Below, piece after piece: positions 22,331-33,611 of a DNA stretch of 64,000 bases. Numbering within the stretch: position 1 is the stretch's first letter; each line of letters opens with the position of its first letter. Below the pieces are notes generated by a model, which did not search any database, was not told where the DNA came from, and saw only the letters and a program-made list of their open reading frames with translations. Source of the DNA: Anastrepha obliqua (taxonomy: Eukaryota > Arthropoda > Insecta > Diptera > Tephritidae). The stretch is taken from assembly GCF_027943255.1 (NCBI RefSeq), contig NC_072892.1:26559792-26623791 (forward strand), written 5' to 3'. The position numbers and the translations under genes were made by a program.

Positions 22331-23724
22331 CGGAGTGCAGACACGCTACAGTTCCACTCTATCTTTGCGCTAGCGTCGCCTAAATTCACAGTCACATCCT
22401 AATTATCCCATGTCATTTATCGTCTGATTGACTGCTTTTTAGGTCCTACGGGAATAGTTCAATACTTTGTTAACGAAGTAATGATAATCAAGTAATATTC
22501 CATAAAGGAGGTGTCGCTCTTGATTTGTGTCTTTTCTTTGTTCTTTGTTCTTTCTTCCTTTTTTTTAATTTTTGTGATAGTCAGTAGCCCCACAGTAGCT
22601 GCCACGGCAAAACTGAATCAGCCATTACACTTGAGGTCATTTATGCTCACCGAGAGTGCGCGCTTCTAAATTGAAATTTCAACAACTTCAAAATATTTCA
22701 GGTTCTAATAAAATATTTGCACGCAAGCTGACCGAAGAGGGGGGCGGGGGGCGAGTGAGCAGCAGGTAGCATTTAAAATTGTTCGTGGCAATAAAATTTA
22801 ACGCAGTTTAGCTGACAAGCAGGGTAATACAACAATAACAACAAAAAGGATTAAACCCGAGGGAGGAACAACAATTTACTTACCATCAACTAGTAACAAC
22901 AGCAACACCAACAAACTATTGTTATTGCCTCTTGCCTTGGCCGCAAAGGTTATTCTCAACCACTTTCTAAGGAGCTCCACCACAAATCTACGTATTTGGA
23001 AGTGTGCGTGCTGCGGCAAAAACATACCAGCGTACATATATTTGTGTCAGTGAATGTATTTTGGTTAAAGATTAAAGTTTAAGAATATATGCACCGCTTT
23101 GTTGCATGTGCGTGTTGCCCCCAGAGTTGTGTGTGCAACACTTGCTTGCAACAATTTCTATACTATTTTATTGCTTTCTATAAATGAGCGATGAGGGTGC
23201 GTGGGAGGAGGGTGAGTGTGATGGAGATATGTTTAGTTTGGGGGCGCTTTCAGAGAAATTGCAATAAAAATGCGAAGTGCTAACAAAGTACATACATACA
23301 TACATACATACATACGTACGTACATACGCCAGTTTTGCTCCCATTAACAAGGTACCTATTAGTTGTTGTTTTTGTCTTTTTTTCCTTTTTTATATTACGT
23401 TCTTTATACCGCTCCGCTCTACTGTTTTTAATGCTCTTCGTCGTTTAGCAAATTTGTTCGTAATTTTTGTTGATTTTTATTGCCATTGCAATTTTAAAGT
23501 GAAGTGCCACATTTTCGTGAATTTATGAAGCTTTAAAAGTAGAATTATTATGGCAACGTTGCTGAATCATTTAATTGTGGGTAATGGAGTTTGGAAAGTA
23601 AACCAAGAATATAACTGAAAGTTCTTAGGGAGCTCCCAATACGAAAGCAGAAGTAAAACTATTTAATTTTTTTTGTATTTTTCATCATTTTTTATTATCA
23701 GTGCGCAGTAGGTCAAGCTTCAGA
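22331..23724. other. Unique noncoding DNA with simple repeats
   Basis: CAA/GTT-rich and poly-T tracts, a G-run at 22738-22752 and a (CATA)n microsatellite at 23290-23328. No coding or mobile-element signature recognised. Confidence 0.5.
23290..23328. repeat. (CATA)n/(CGTA)n microsatellite
   Basis: Tetranucleotide array of CATA that switches to CGTA and back at its right end. Confidence 0.95.
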
Positions 23725-24058
23725 GTGTTCGAGCGAAAAGTAAACTGAACTTATGCCGTGGAGAACGTGTCGTTAAACACATTAAGTCCCAAAGACTTCG
23801 ATGGTTAGGATACACTGTGCGCATGGATAACAGCTGCCCTCAAAAATCCTTTTTAATAACAAACTCTCTAATGACGCGGACTCGAGAACGTCCAAAGTTA
23901 ACCTGGCTTGACTAAGCCATAGCCTACCTGAAAAAGCTAAAAGTCAGGAGCTGGAAGTCTATTGCTGTAAACCGTGCAGAGGCAGAGGATTGTGGACGGA
24001 GCTAAAGCTCACTCTCAGCTGTAATCGCTACTTGACGATGATGAGGACGATGATGAGT
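23725..24058 (+). mobile_element. RTE-like LINE, 3' end fragment
   Basis: Encodes CGERVVKHIKSQRLRWLGYT and VRMDNSCPQKSF (23753-23850), then RTRERPKLTWLD, stop, AIAYLKKLKVRSWKSIAVNR and AEAEDCGRS, stop at about 24003. The tail is GATGATGAGGACGATGATGA (24036-24056), the same type as the copies at 1.85 and 5.56 kb. The mariner-derived satellite starts about 20 bases later. Confidence 0.82.
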
Positions 24059-24078
24059 AGGGCAAACTTTCAAATATT

Positions 24079-25574
24079 CGAGGGTTGCCTTTTATATTTT
24101 GCGCCTAATAATAAAAACACAATAAAATTATAATGAAAAAAACTGAGGACATTAGGAAAAACTGAAGATATTAAGAAAAAATCAAGATATTTCATCTCAA
24201 AAAACTCTATACGAGGGTTGCCGTTCATATTTTGCGCCCAGTAATAAAAACGCAGTAAAATAATAATGAAAAAAACTGAAGATATTAAGAAAAAATTAAG
24301 GTATTTCATTACCAAAAATTCTATACGAGGGTTGCCTTTCATATTTTGCGCCCAGTAATAAAAACGCAGTAAAATAATACTGAAAAAAACTGAAGACATT
24401 AAGAAAAAATCAAGATATTTCATCTCAAAAAACTCTATACGAGGGTTGCCTTTCATATTTTGCGCCCAGTAATAACAACGCAGTAAAATAATAATGAAAA
24501 AACTGAAGATATTAAGAAAAAATCAAGGTATTTCATTACCAAAAATTCTATACGAGGGTTGCCTTTCATATTTTGCGCTCAGTAATAAAAACGCAGTAAA
24601 GTAATACTGAAAAAAACTGAAGATATTAAGAAAAAATCAAGATATTTCATCTCAAAAAACTCTATACGAGGGTTGCCTTTCATATTTTGCGCTCAGTAAT
24701 AAAAACGCAGTAAAATAATACTGAAAAAAACTGAAGATATTAAGAAAAAATCAAGATATTTCATCTCAAAAAACTCTATACGAGGGTTGCTGTCATATTT
24801 TGCGCCCAGTAATAAAAACGCAGTAAAATAATAATGAAAAAAACTGAAGATATTAAGAAAAAATTAAGGTATTTCATTACCAAAAATTCTATACGAGGGT
24901 TGCCTTTCATATTTTGCGCCCAATAATAAAAACGCAGTAAAATAATACTGAAAAAAACTGAAGACATTAAGAAAAAATCAAGATATTTCATCTCAAAAAA
25001 CTCTATACGAGGGTTGCCTTTCATATTTTGCGCCCAGTAATAACAACGCAGTAAAATAATAATGAAAAAACTGAAGATATTAAGAAAAAATCAAGGTATT
25101 TCATTACCAAAAATTCTATACGAGGGTTGCCTTTCATATTTTGCGCTCAGTAATAAAAACGCAGTAAAGTAATACTGAAAAAAACTGAAGATATTAAGAA
25201 AAAATCAAGATATTTCATCTCAAAAAACTCTATACGAGGGTTGCCTTTCATATTTTGCGCTCAGTAATAAAAACGCAGTAAAATAATACTGAAAAAAACT
25301 GAAGATATTAAGAAAAAATCAAGATATTTCATCTCAAAAAACTCTATACGAGGGTTGCTGTCATATTTTGCGCCCAGTAATAAAAATGAAGTAAAATAAT
25401 AATGAAAAAAACTGAAGATATTAAGAAAAAATCAAGGTATTTCATTACAAAAAACTCTATACGAGGGTTGCCTTTCATATTTTGCGCTCAGTAATAAAAA
25501 CGCAGTAAAATAATAATAAAAAACTGAAGATATTAAGAAAAAATCAAGGTATTTCCTTACAAAAAAACTCTATA
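24079..25574. repeat. Mariner-terminus-derived satellite, 113-114 bp unit, 14 starts
   Basis: Unit starts (TACGAGGGTTGCC or close) at about 24077, 24210, 24324, 24438, 24551, 24665, 24779, 24892, 25006, 25119, 25233, 25347, 25460 and 25573. Spacing is 113-114 bases except the first (132, an internal 20-base duplication). Two unit types alternate: A (AATAATGAAAA ... ATTACCAAAAATTC) and B (AATACTGAAAA ... ATCTCAAAAAACTC), in the order A B A B B, A B A B B, A A. Units 2-6 and 7-11 therefore form a 568-base five-unit higher-order repeat; the shared variants GCTCAGTAATA, GTAAAGTAATACTG and AATAACAACGCAG recur exactly 568 bases apart. Each unit starts with the mariner terminal repeat and contains its sub-terminal DNA. 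The last start is the left end of the mariner relic. Confidence 0.95.
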
Positions 25575-26985
25575 CAAGGGTTGCCTTTCATATTTTGCGC
25601 CCAATAATGAAAACACAGTAAAATAATAATGAAATGGCTTTTCAAAATATTCCGCTTGGAAGTCAATACAATTTTGAATTAGCTTGAACCAATTTTCATC
25701 GCATTTTTGCCACTCACAAGTGGATACCAAAACGAGCTCTTTAAGTTGCTGGGTTTTAAAAACTTCTTCAAGCATTGAAAAATGTTGACCTCGCACTTTA
25801 TTTCTGATGCATATGCCAAATCAGAGCTGTAGGGCCGATGATCCATTAATTCGATTTTCGAGTGCTCAAAAACTCTATTGTGTGAGTCGATACGGGGACT
25901 GCACGCATTGTCTTGTAGAAGGCTAATTCATCTTCGGCGGTTAGTTGTCCTAAGATCTCCGAAAACTGTTGGCAAACAAACGATTGCATATCACTAAGAA
26001 TTGCTTGTTTTAAGTTTTTTTAGTAGTACAGTTGGGATTTGATCAGATTTTTCGAAAAAGCAGACGACCATTTATTTTGAGGTGCTTCTTTCGCGCACAA
26101 CATTCGTCGAACTAAGCTCGTCTTGGAACACTCATAATTCCGATTGCTGTTTTGTTTCCGGCTCATATGCATAGATCCAAAATTTCTCACCGGTTACGAT
26201 GCCATGCATTTCTTAGCGATTATTTCTTTGAAAACCTGTGAAATTTACAGAATTTCGCTGAAGAGACTAGTTACCTTTTTAAAAAGATCTAAGTGGTTTA
26301 AGCAGCTTAGTTAGAGGATGGAAATCAAATGCAGGTATCACAATCGGCTTTAGGACCACCGACTGTCTTGCCTTAGACAAGCAACGTGGCTAGGCTAACC
26401 TCACCTACGATGTCATAGACGTGCTTTGAGCAACCGCGGCTGAATTTCTTCAACTTTTCTTTACACCACGGACACGAGTCCGAATTGTTTTTTGGGCAAT
26501 TGTCAAATTATGCGGTATAAATTGAGAACCAATATTCTTGACGTCGAAACAAACCATGCCCAGGGGTGGCTCTATATCGCGATACTCGTAAGTCACATCG
26601 CGAGTTTTCGTTATCAATTGACGGACAGCAACGATTGTTTCTGGCACAAAAGCCGTTTTTGGACGGTTCTCACGGAATTCATTCTGCAAGGATCGACGGT
26701 CACGTTGAAGCTCGTTTTACCAGTGTTTCAAATAAGCAAAGCGAGGTGCTTCAACGCCAAGAGTCGAAGTAAGTTGATCAATGCTCTCCCGTCTCGATAA
26801 TCCACGTCGAAAATCATAATAAATCATCCCACGAAAATTTTTACGAGTGCATTCGAAACTTGGGCGAGATAAATTTTTCAACTCACTGAAAAAAGAACAA
26901 ATAAAGCTCATAAGTGAAAACATTGGAATTAGAATTCATTGCACATAGTGTTGCAAAGATGAAAAAATATAAGAGGCAACCCTCG
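25575..26985 (-). mobile_element. Mariner relic from which the satellite derives
   Basis: Left terminus CAAGGGTTGCCTTTCATATT after TA at 25573-25574; right terminus is its inverse (GAGGCAACCCTCG) ending at 26985 with TA at 26986-26987. Minus-strand transposase pieces: TRKNFRGMIYYDFRRGLSRR (N-terminus, about 26845), MQNEFRENRPKTAFVPETIV (26689 leftward), SQFIPHNLTIAQKTI, and the C-terminus CEWQKCDENWFKLIQNCIDF, QAEYFEK (25557-25796), which reads straight into the satellite unit. The catalytic core between is visible only as scrambled homology to the 17.8 kb mariner, whose N-terminus (FRAIIFYNFRRGLTQQ) is closely similar. Interrupted by about 180 foreign bases at 26222-26404. Confidence 0.9.
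26222..26404. other. Insertion of about 180 bp in the mariner relic
   Basis: Mariner homology (TCACCGGTTACGATGCCATG) stops at about 26220 and restarts with CTCACCTACGATGTCATAGA at 26399, repeating the same segment, so the insertion is flanked by a duplicated stretch. The insert ends GGCTAGGCTAACCTCACC, a CTAACC-type end like those at 22.1 and 43.2 kb. Identity unknown. Confidence 0.55.
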
Positions 26986-26987
26986 TA

Positions 26988-28733
26988 CTCATGAAGATTC
27001 ATTCTCATCATCATTTCCTTCATCTTCTATTGAAGCATAGGACCTCAATAAAGCATTTCCATCTGGTCTTACTCTAATTTTTTTACGTTCCACGATTTCT
27101 CGCATTCATCGCCTTTTTTTTTTGTAGCGACCTTCTTCATGCAGTCTTAGGTCGGCCCCTCTCAAAAAAGTTGTACAAGCCCTGCTTGAGCCAATGATGT
27201 AAGGCTGCTTTGATCGATTTATTGATTTCAAACATTCTTCGAAAATGTGGAGAGATTTCTTGAATTATAATAGTAGCGCTAAATAATCTTACCTTCACTT
27301 CAAGAGAAATTTTTAAATCACTACAGTAAAGCAGAATATCAATTAAACTGCCTTTTGCAAGGATTGCAGGGCTTAACAACGCCCGAGTGCCTGTGTGGGT
27401 GTGCTTGAGGGGTGCGAATCTACCACACAATGCGAGGTCACCTCATCAGCTCAAGAATGCTAAACTAAGCTAACTAAACCGTAAATCGTTCATTTGCTGA
27501 AAACAAAGAGAATAAACTGAGGAGCTTTAACGCAAAACGCAGATAAATACAGCAAAATGACGTTAGCTGAGGGGAAACAACAACTGCAAATAATAACAAC
27601 ACTGAGCAGTTACAGTTAAGCAGTTAAAATACTCCACCCACCTGCTGCCCGAATGGAATGCAGTTTGAATGCATGGCAACATTGAGGCAAACTGTTAGTG
27701 GTGCGGAAGTGGCGCCTCAACGGCAATGGAATTCTACGTAGAAAGCAACACAACATAAGCTGAAGGAGGAACGGATAGACGGTTTTAAAGCAGCACTGGT
27801 ACGCAAAACTAGACAGGCTTCGATACGCTGCATTACGCAACGGTGTTAATTACCAACCCAACTAACAAATACAGCCAAGCTGAAATAGCCAAGTGCCTAA
27901 GCGTTGGCAAAACAAGAAAACAAAAAACAACAAAACGAGAAAAAAGAAAAGAAATCAGAAAAGTCAGAAAAAATGTAGAAAAGTATAAGTATCAGTTAAA
28001 GGCAACAAAAGCGACAGCTGCAGCGGATTTTTGTGCCACATTTACAAGTAAACAAATATTCAAAATACGAACGCTGGCATAAAGCAACTTTTTAAACCCA
28101 AACGAAATGAACTTAGACGCGTACGTACATTCACACATTTGTGCATTTGTTGGAACCCTCCACTTCATTGGTGGATTGGTATATTTTTTACACATTTAAC
28201 ACCTGTTTAATGTGGGTGTGCATGTGCCTCAGCCGCCTTGCCCGCGCCGCTTTGCTGTTCTTATAATTGTTCCGAAAGCAGGACAGCCATCAAGTTGCCA
28301 GACCTTCGTTGGGGTCTAAACATTATGCCGTCAGTCACATGTAGTGGTGTGACTTTGGATTAATGAACCATTTTGTTTGCAACGGATTAGCGCCAGGTGT
28401 GGTCTGCACAGTGGAATGGAATGCTTTGGGTCGGTTGACAGGTGGATTGGTGGCTGAGGCGAGCAAAGTGCCCTGATAGGGGCGAAAGTGAAAGGATATG
28501 TCATAAATGGTGGTGAAATGGAGTGATGGAAGGAAGGGAATCAAAGCTTATGTCGGTTAGAGTGTGTGCGGGAAAGAAATCCGAAGTAATGAAATTGAGA
28601 AATTCAATAGAATTAAAGCTTAAGCCGCGTAAAGTTTGTTCGCGCTAGAAGAAGTCAATGCAACTGTGAATTTCGATAGAAAATAAATTATTTATATTAT
28701 ATATATATATTTAGCATTACGAGTAATACTACT
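26988..28733. other. Mostly unique noncoding DNA
   Basis: CAA-rich and A-rich tracts, no clear element. A minus-strand frame at 27137-27430 shows a weak mariner C-terminus flavour (KSIKAALHHWLKQGLYNFFE) that I could not confirm. Frames at 27616-28544 have no recognised domain. Confidence 0.45.
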
Positions 28734-28820
28734 GGCGGCCATCGTACCCTAATGAGTTGGTGCGTGACTACCATTCGGTAGTGCATAAGTTCGAAACCCC
28801 GAGAAGGAAACAGCAAATGT
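28734..28820 (+). mobile_element. tRNA-derived SINE, copy b (head only)
   Basis: GGCGGCCATCGTACCCTAAT, then GAGTTGGTGCGTGACTACCA and a B-box-like AGTTCGAAACCCC (about 28788-28800). Only the tRNA-related head survives. Confidence 0.75.
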
Positions 28821-28870
28821 AAAATTGCAAATCTTAACATTTGTGTAAAGGGTGTAAATAATTTTATATA

Positions 28871-29805
28871 TTGGGTTGGGGAATAAGTTCGTAGCGTTTT
28901 TATATTTTCTTTAATTTGACAACGTTTTGTTTGCTGTTTGGCAAAGGGTAAGTATTCGATAGAACTCTTTCTGCTCTACAAACTATGTTAAATGTATTTT
29001 TGAGTTACTTAATTATTTATTAGTTTTGAGGCTTAGAAATGGAATACCCAGTAGACAAAAAGCAACGTTTTCGACATCGAGAATAAAAAGCTACCGAAGT
29101 AGCCTGGGATATTTGCGATGTGTTTGGAGAAGGTGTGATTGGCGAGTCTACAGCACGGAAATGGTATTGCAACTTGGATAACACGTCCCGCAGCGGAAGG
29201 TCTTCTGAGTTCGATGAAGAACGTCTGAAATCACTTTTGAAGGAAAATGGTCCTGCAACCAGTCGTGAGTTGGCCGAAGAAATGAACTGCGATAATAAAA
29301 CGATTCTCCGTCACCTTCATTTCATGGGATTTATCCAGAAATTAGGAGCCTGGGTGCCTCACGAGCTCAACGAAAAAATAAAGAAACTCGCGTTCAAAAA
29401 GTTTCTCAGCATTTGGCCCGCCATCGACCAACACGCGGTCATAAAAAGTGCTTTTTGTATCGACTCGTAAAGGAAAATGAGAAATGGTGTCTATACATCA
29501 ATATGAAGCAAAGAAAGGGGTGGGTGGCTCCAGGAGATACGCCAAATCCGAGACACAAGCCGGATCTTCATCCAAGAAAGATCATGAGGCGTGAATGAGT
29601 CTATTCGACCGAAAAGACCTGATCGACATGGTCAAGCCATGCTCCTTCACGGCAACACCAGAACCCATGTTGCACAAGTCGGCAAAGTCGCACTCCAAGA
29701 GCTCGAAAGGGAGGTCCTTCAGCATTCTTCGTATTCTCCGGACCTTGCACCGACCGATTACCATCTTTCCCGCTCTCTGTCAAACCATATGAAGGGCGTT
29801 TCAGC
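28871..29805 (+). mobile_element. Mariner relic with two catalytic Asp lost
   Basis: Left terminus TTGGGTTGGGGAATAAGTTC after TA at 28869-28870. Transposase ATG at 29039 (MEYPVDKKQRFRHRE, stop), then VFGEGVIGESTARKWYCNLD, SGRSSEFDEERLKSLLKENG, LAEEMNCDNKTILRHLHFMG and GAWVPHELNEK. The first catalytic site, normally TGDEKW, reads KENEKWCLYINMKQRK (Asp to Asn). About 30 codons with the WWD motif are deleted near 29593. The second site, normally HDNARPH, reads LLHGNTRTHVAQV (Asp to Gly). The third is intact in SPDLAPTDYHL. Homology ends near 29805, so the 3' end is missing. Confidence 0.92.
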
Positions 29806-29900
29806 AATTTTATTTCCCTCTGCGTTCCTATGTCCTGGAAACCAGATCAGAAAAATGTTACCTGCACACCCAAGAGATTTGATTGATTTCAGAAGCTTAC

Positions 29901-30947
29901 TACAGGGTGAACGATATGAAGTGTTACCGATTCAAAACACCATAACTTCTTTGTGTGAAATTAGTTTTTATTGATTTCAAAGACAAAATTGTTCAAAAAT
30001 GATTACAATTTTAACATACATATATTCACTTTAGCTCGATATGACCACGTTTTGCCTTGACTATAGCCTTCAAACGTTCAAAAAATGAGTTGCATGCTGC
30101 GCGAATGTGATCTTGAAGTATTTTGGCCCATTCTCGTATAATCGCTTTTTCAGCGCATCCATACTGGCATTTTTATAGTCCTCACCTTGCTCCCCGAAAT
30201 GGGCCAGATGGAATAGTCCATCGGATTTGCGTCTGGCGAAGTCGAAAACCATTGTGTGGACCAAATTAAGTGTGGAACATGATTTTTTAACCATTCTTGG
30301 TTCACACGAGCTTTATGAGACGGTGCCGAGTCCTGTTGGCCCTCTAAAGCAGCTTCTAAAACATTTTCCCGCTGTCGCTGCGGCCCAAACCATTACTTGC
30401 GATGGGAAATTGCTTCGAGTGGCCATACATAGGCTCAAATTATCGTATGAGCGTTCGGTCAAGTAAACACGATCGTTTTGAGTGTTTATGAATTGGGAAA
30501 TTTGTTTCATCAGAAAACTCAATGTTACGAAATTCGCCACATTCGTGCAAGCACAACAACTCCTTTGCTCTTTCGCACCGAACTTTTTTTTGGTGGGGCA
30601 AAGATCGTGTGCTTTTTGGAACTTGTAAGCCTTGACCTTGAGCTCATTTTTTAATATGCGTCGAATGCTGTCTTATGATATTTTCAGTTCTTTGGCGATT
30701 TTTCTTTCACTTCGACGTGGATTTCGTTCAAGTCGAGCCTTCACTTTCCGAACCATTTCTAGGGTTGTTGCTGTTTTTTTTATTCACCTCCATAGCGTTT
30801 TGCAGTGCTACCAGTATCATTGTAACGTTTTATAGTGCGATACATAAACATTTTATTCACTTTGAGGTGACTGAGCTCACGACCAATGGCTGGTTGTGAT
30901 TTTCCAGCCAAATATAACGCAATCACACTATTACGTTTGAATTCCAT
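29901..30947 (-). mobile_element. DD37D (maT-like) mariner relic
   Basis: Left terminus CAGGGTGAACGATATGAAGT after TA at 29901-29902. Minus-strand transposase from ATG at 30947 (MEFKRNSVIALYLAGKSQPA, IGRELSHLKVN, MYRTIKRYNDTGSTAKRYGG) to a TGA at 30026-30028 after GHIELK. First Asp in NIEFSDETNFPI (about 30520), then NTQNDRVYLTERSYDN and VMVWAAATAGK, where a deletion joins directly to ENVLEAALEGQQDSAPSHKA (second Asp). Third Asp in SPDANPMDYSIW, 37 residues after the second (DD37D). Several stops and frameshifts. A second copy is at 62.3 kb. Confidence 0.9.
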
Positions 30948-31014
30948 CACAGAAAAAAAAATTCAACAAAACTGAGACGCAAATGCTTTTGATGGCTTAT
31001 AAACAATATATTGA

Positions 31015-31494
31015 ACTGTCATTAGAACAATTTTGACGTTGATGTCATGAGCTGTTTTACCCTGTAGTTTCGCTCTGAACCATGGCGTTGTCAGAGCCTT
31101 GATCGCGGCTTGACTATCGGAGAAAATGTTAATATCTCCCTTGCTTCCGCGTTCCATAAGCAGCATTCGGCAGTTTAAAGGAGATAGATAAATTGTAACT
31201 GTACCAGCCTCGGTACGAATTTTTCCCTCGTTCCAAACCTGCCTATTTGGAAAGTTTGTCCTGGCACGACCCTCAAACTCTAGTTTGCGTATAGAGAAAA
31301 CCGAAAACCATGTCCCTCCAGAGGCCAACCTCCTTTAACTTGATCACACTTTGAGCTGCGATGGAAATAACGTAAAAAGGTCACTGTGCCAAGTTTTACA
31401 TGCTCCGGTGATGCCAATGCATGCAGTCCTTTGCACCCTCGCCAGTTTAGTGATATTATAGACCTTACGAAGAGCTTCCCACGGAATGGTAATA
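31015..31494 (-). mobile_element. Jockey-like LINE fragment (RT end and RNase H)
   Basis: Minus strand: ALRKVYNITKLARVQRTACI and GITGACKTW (end of the reverse transcriptase region, about 31475-31400), then after stops GRARTNFPNRQVWNEGKIRT and the RNase H piece GDINIFSDSQAAIKAL (catalytic Asp in FSDS, about 31095-31140). Truncated on both sides; the SINE at 31495 abuts its upstream end. Confidence 0.8.
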
Positions 31495-31682
31495 TTAGAA
31501 AATGTTTTTTCTAATGGTGCTTGCTTCTCGGCAGGCAATGGCAAACCTACGAGTGTACTTCTGCTGTGAAAAAGTTCCTCATAAAAAACCATTTGCCGGT
31601 CGGAGTCGGCTTGAAACTGTAGATCAACATCAAGCCGTACACCATAAATAGGAGAAGGAGCTCGGCCAAATAACCAAAAATG
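31495..31682 (+). mobile_element. tRNA-derived SINE, copy c (body)
   Basis: 5'-truncated: begins within TTAGAAAATGTTTTTTCTAA and carries GGCAGGCAATGGCAAACCTA, GTCGGAGTCGGCTTGAAACT and AGGAGCTCGGCCAAATAACC. It lies against the reverse-transcriptase end of the minus-strand LINE. Confidence 0.85.
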
Positions 31683-31689
31683 GTGTAAT

Positions 31690-33489
31690 CACGAAACTAA
31701 ATTTGATTTGATTTCATTTAATTTGAGTTCAGTTCAGTTCACCTCAGTTGTTACTTTGGAATTTTTATTTTTCTTCTTTTTCCTACTCAACTTCACTGTC
31801 CTTCACTATAAAACTAAAAACTTAGGTTTGAAGTTGATAACGAAAAAACGTCGAGTGCCAAAGAAATAAAACTGAACTGAATAAACGAGCGCCTTTGGAA
31901 AACAAAATGTGAAAGAGGCGCAAAAAGTGTCATTAAAAATGTTAGATTTCACATGAAAAGCAATAAAAAATTAATTACAAACAAAAAATGGCAGGCTGCA
32001 ATAAAAAAAAACGTATGATAAAAAAGATTTTTATTTCGCTCAACCAACAGCTGACGTATGACATTTGACTGTCACCTAATCGACGTTAAGGGAACAAATG
32101 AGCTATATTACGGAGCTGAGAATGAGAAAAGAACAAACAACGAGCGGTGTTAGCAAGGGTGGGAGTGAGCGCAAAGTGAGCGGGTAAAAGTAGTAGGGTG
32201 AGCGGTGCGATAAACCTAGCACACAAGCACACAACTGACGTTCACTCTGACTGGTAGTGTACTTACCTACAAATACTTAACTGCATTTGGCTACGCAATT
32301 GTATCTATAGCTAAATGGTCAGTATCGGTAGTCAAATATCTCACGAGCGACTATAATTAGCTAAAATTCTAACCATTCTACTCTACCAGATCATTGTCAG
32401 ACAGTGAAAATTTTTAATAAACCATTTTTAACCCCCTCAAATGGATAAGTCACTATGGGCGGGTAATGAAACAACAAAAGAAAAAAATTTAAATTAAATT
32501 GTTTGAGTGGCAGGCTGGAGAGTGCACTGGCGTATGCTGCGTAGTTTGAAACTAAAGTTCAACGCAACTATTGAGCTAAAGTGTGTACGCGCCCTTCCGC
32601 AAAGGAGTTTGAAAAAATTCCATTACCAGCTGTAGCGCACCAGTCGCGCTCGATTAAAAGGTTCCCTTACGCGAGTTGTCTCTTTTGCTGGGTGTGTTGC
32701 ATTGACGTTGCCCTTTTTGCTGGTCATTTTTGACTTAGCCCTTAAACAGAAAACAGCGAAAGAAAGACCGAAAAATATCAGTTATTACTCATTGTACTTC
32801 TAACTGGCCTTTTTAGCGTTGCTTTGCTGTTTGGAAAATTTATTACAACACTTTGGGTGCAATATGACATCTGGTCGCTTGACCGCACTGAGTTGCACCC
32901 CTAGCAAGGCAGGAGCTAGTCTATACGTGTATGCCTTTGCTCTTACCAAGCGTCTAATTTAATTTTTTTCCATTCCGTCCTAGCTGACAGTCGCACAGCC
33001 TAGCTTGCATATGTTGTGCTGCAGTTTGTGGTTTACCGGTCCGTGATCCTGTCTTGCCATCAGTTCACCACTCTGTTGTTTTGTAGTGTTTATTTTCTGA
33101 TAATGTACCCTCTGTTTTTGTTGATGAATTGATTGGATAAATTATTTATGTTTGCCAAGTGAGCCTAATTACTTTCGAATATAACGCCAATGTATTTTCA
33201 ATCTACATCAAGGCGCCTTACCAAAAATGTTGGTGTTTTTCTAGCCCAATCATAAAATTCGGTGTACTTTTTTACTTTCAACAAAGCATTGTGGCTCGAC
33301 ACAGGGTCATACGTGAGCCGGATCGTATGGAAGATACCTTTTAACTTTTCTCCGTGAATCACATTAGTTGACGACGATAGAAAATTTAAAATTGATACTC
33401 ATGCATTCTGCGTATTTTGAATATAAAACTTCAAAATTTGCTTATAGTTCGATTCGCATAAATTGCAACTCAGAATTAATAACCCAAGA
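31690..33489. other. Unique noncoding DNA
   Basis: No mobile-element or coding signature seen across about 1.8 kb, one of the longest repeat-free stretches here. Confidence 0.5.
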
Positions 33490-33611
33490 TCGCGACCATC
33501 CATTGGCTATTTAAAATCGACCGCTGAGTCCGAAAATCCGATAATATAATATCTTGAAAACTATGGGATTTTCGGACTCAGCGACCAACTCCACTTAAAT
33601 TGGATGGTTCG
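33490..33611. repeat. Inverted-repeat element (about 120 bp)
   Basis: An 18-base perfect stem: CGCTGAGTCCGAAAATCC at 33522-33539 and its complement at 33566-33583, with 26 bases between. Outer arms continue imperfectly (CGACCATCCATTGG on the left; complement of CCAATTGGATGGTTCG-like sequence on the right to 33611). Looks like a tiny foldback/MITE. Confidence 0.75.

Noticed and set aside
24070..25024. Open minus-strand frames encoding a 38-residue hydrophobic repeat
   Set aside because: They are produced by the 114-base period of the mariner-derived satellite; substitutions show no coding pattern and the frame breaks where a unit is 113 bases.
24079..25574. CRISPR array
   Set aside because: Units are contiguous 113-114 bp repeats without unique spacers and lie in a eukaryotic genome.
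27137..27430. Possible mariner C-terminus on the minus strand
   Set aside because: A vague KSIKAALHHWL resemblance only; no catalytic motif or terminal repeat around it.
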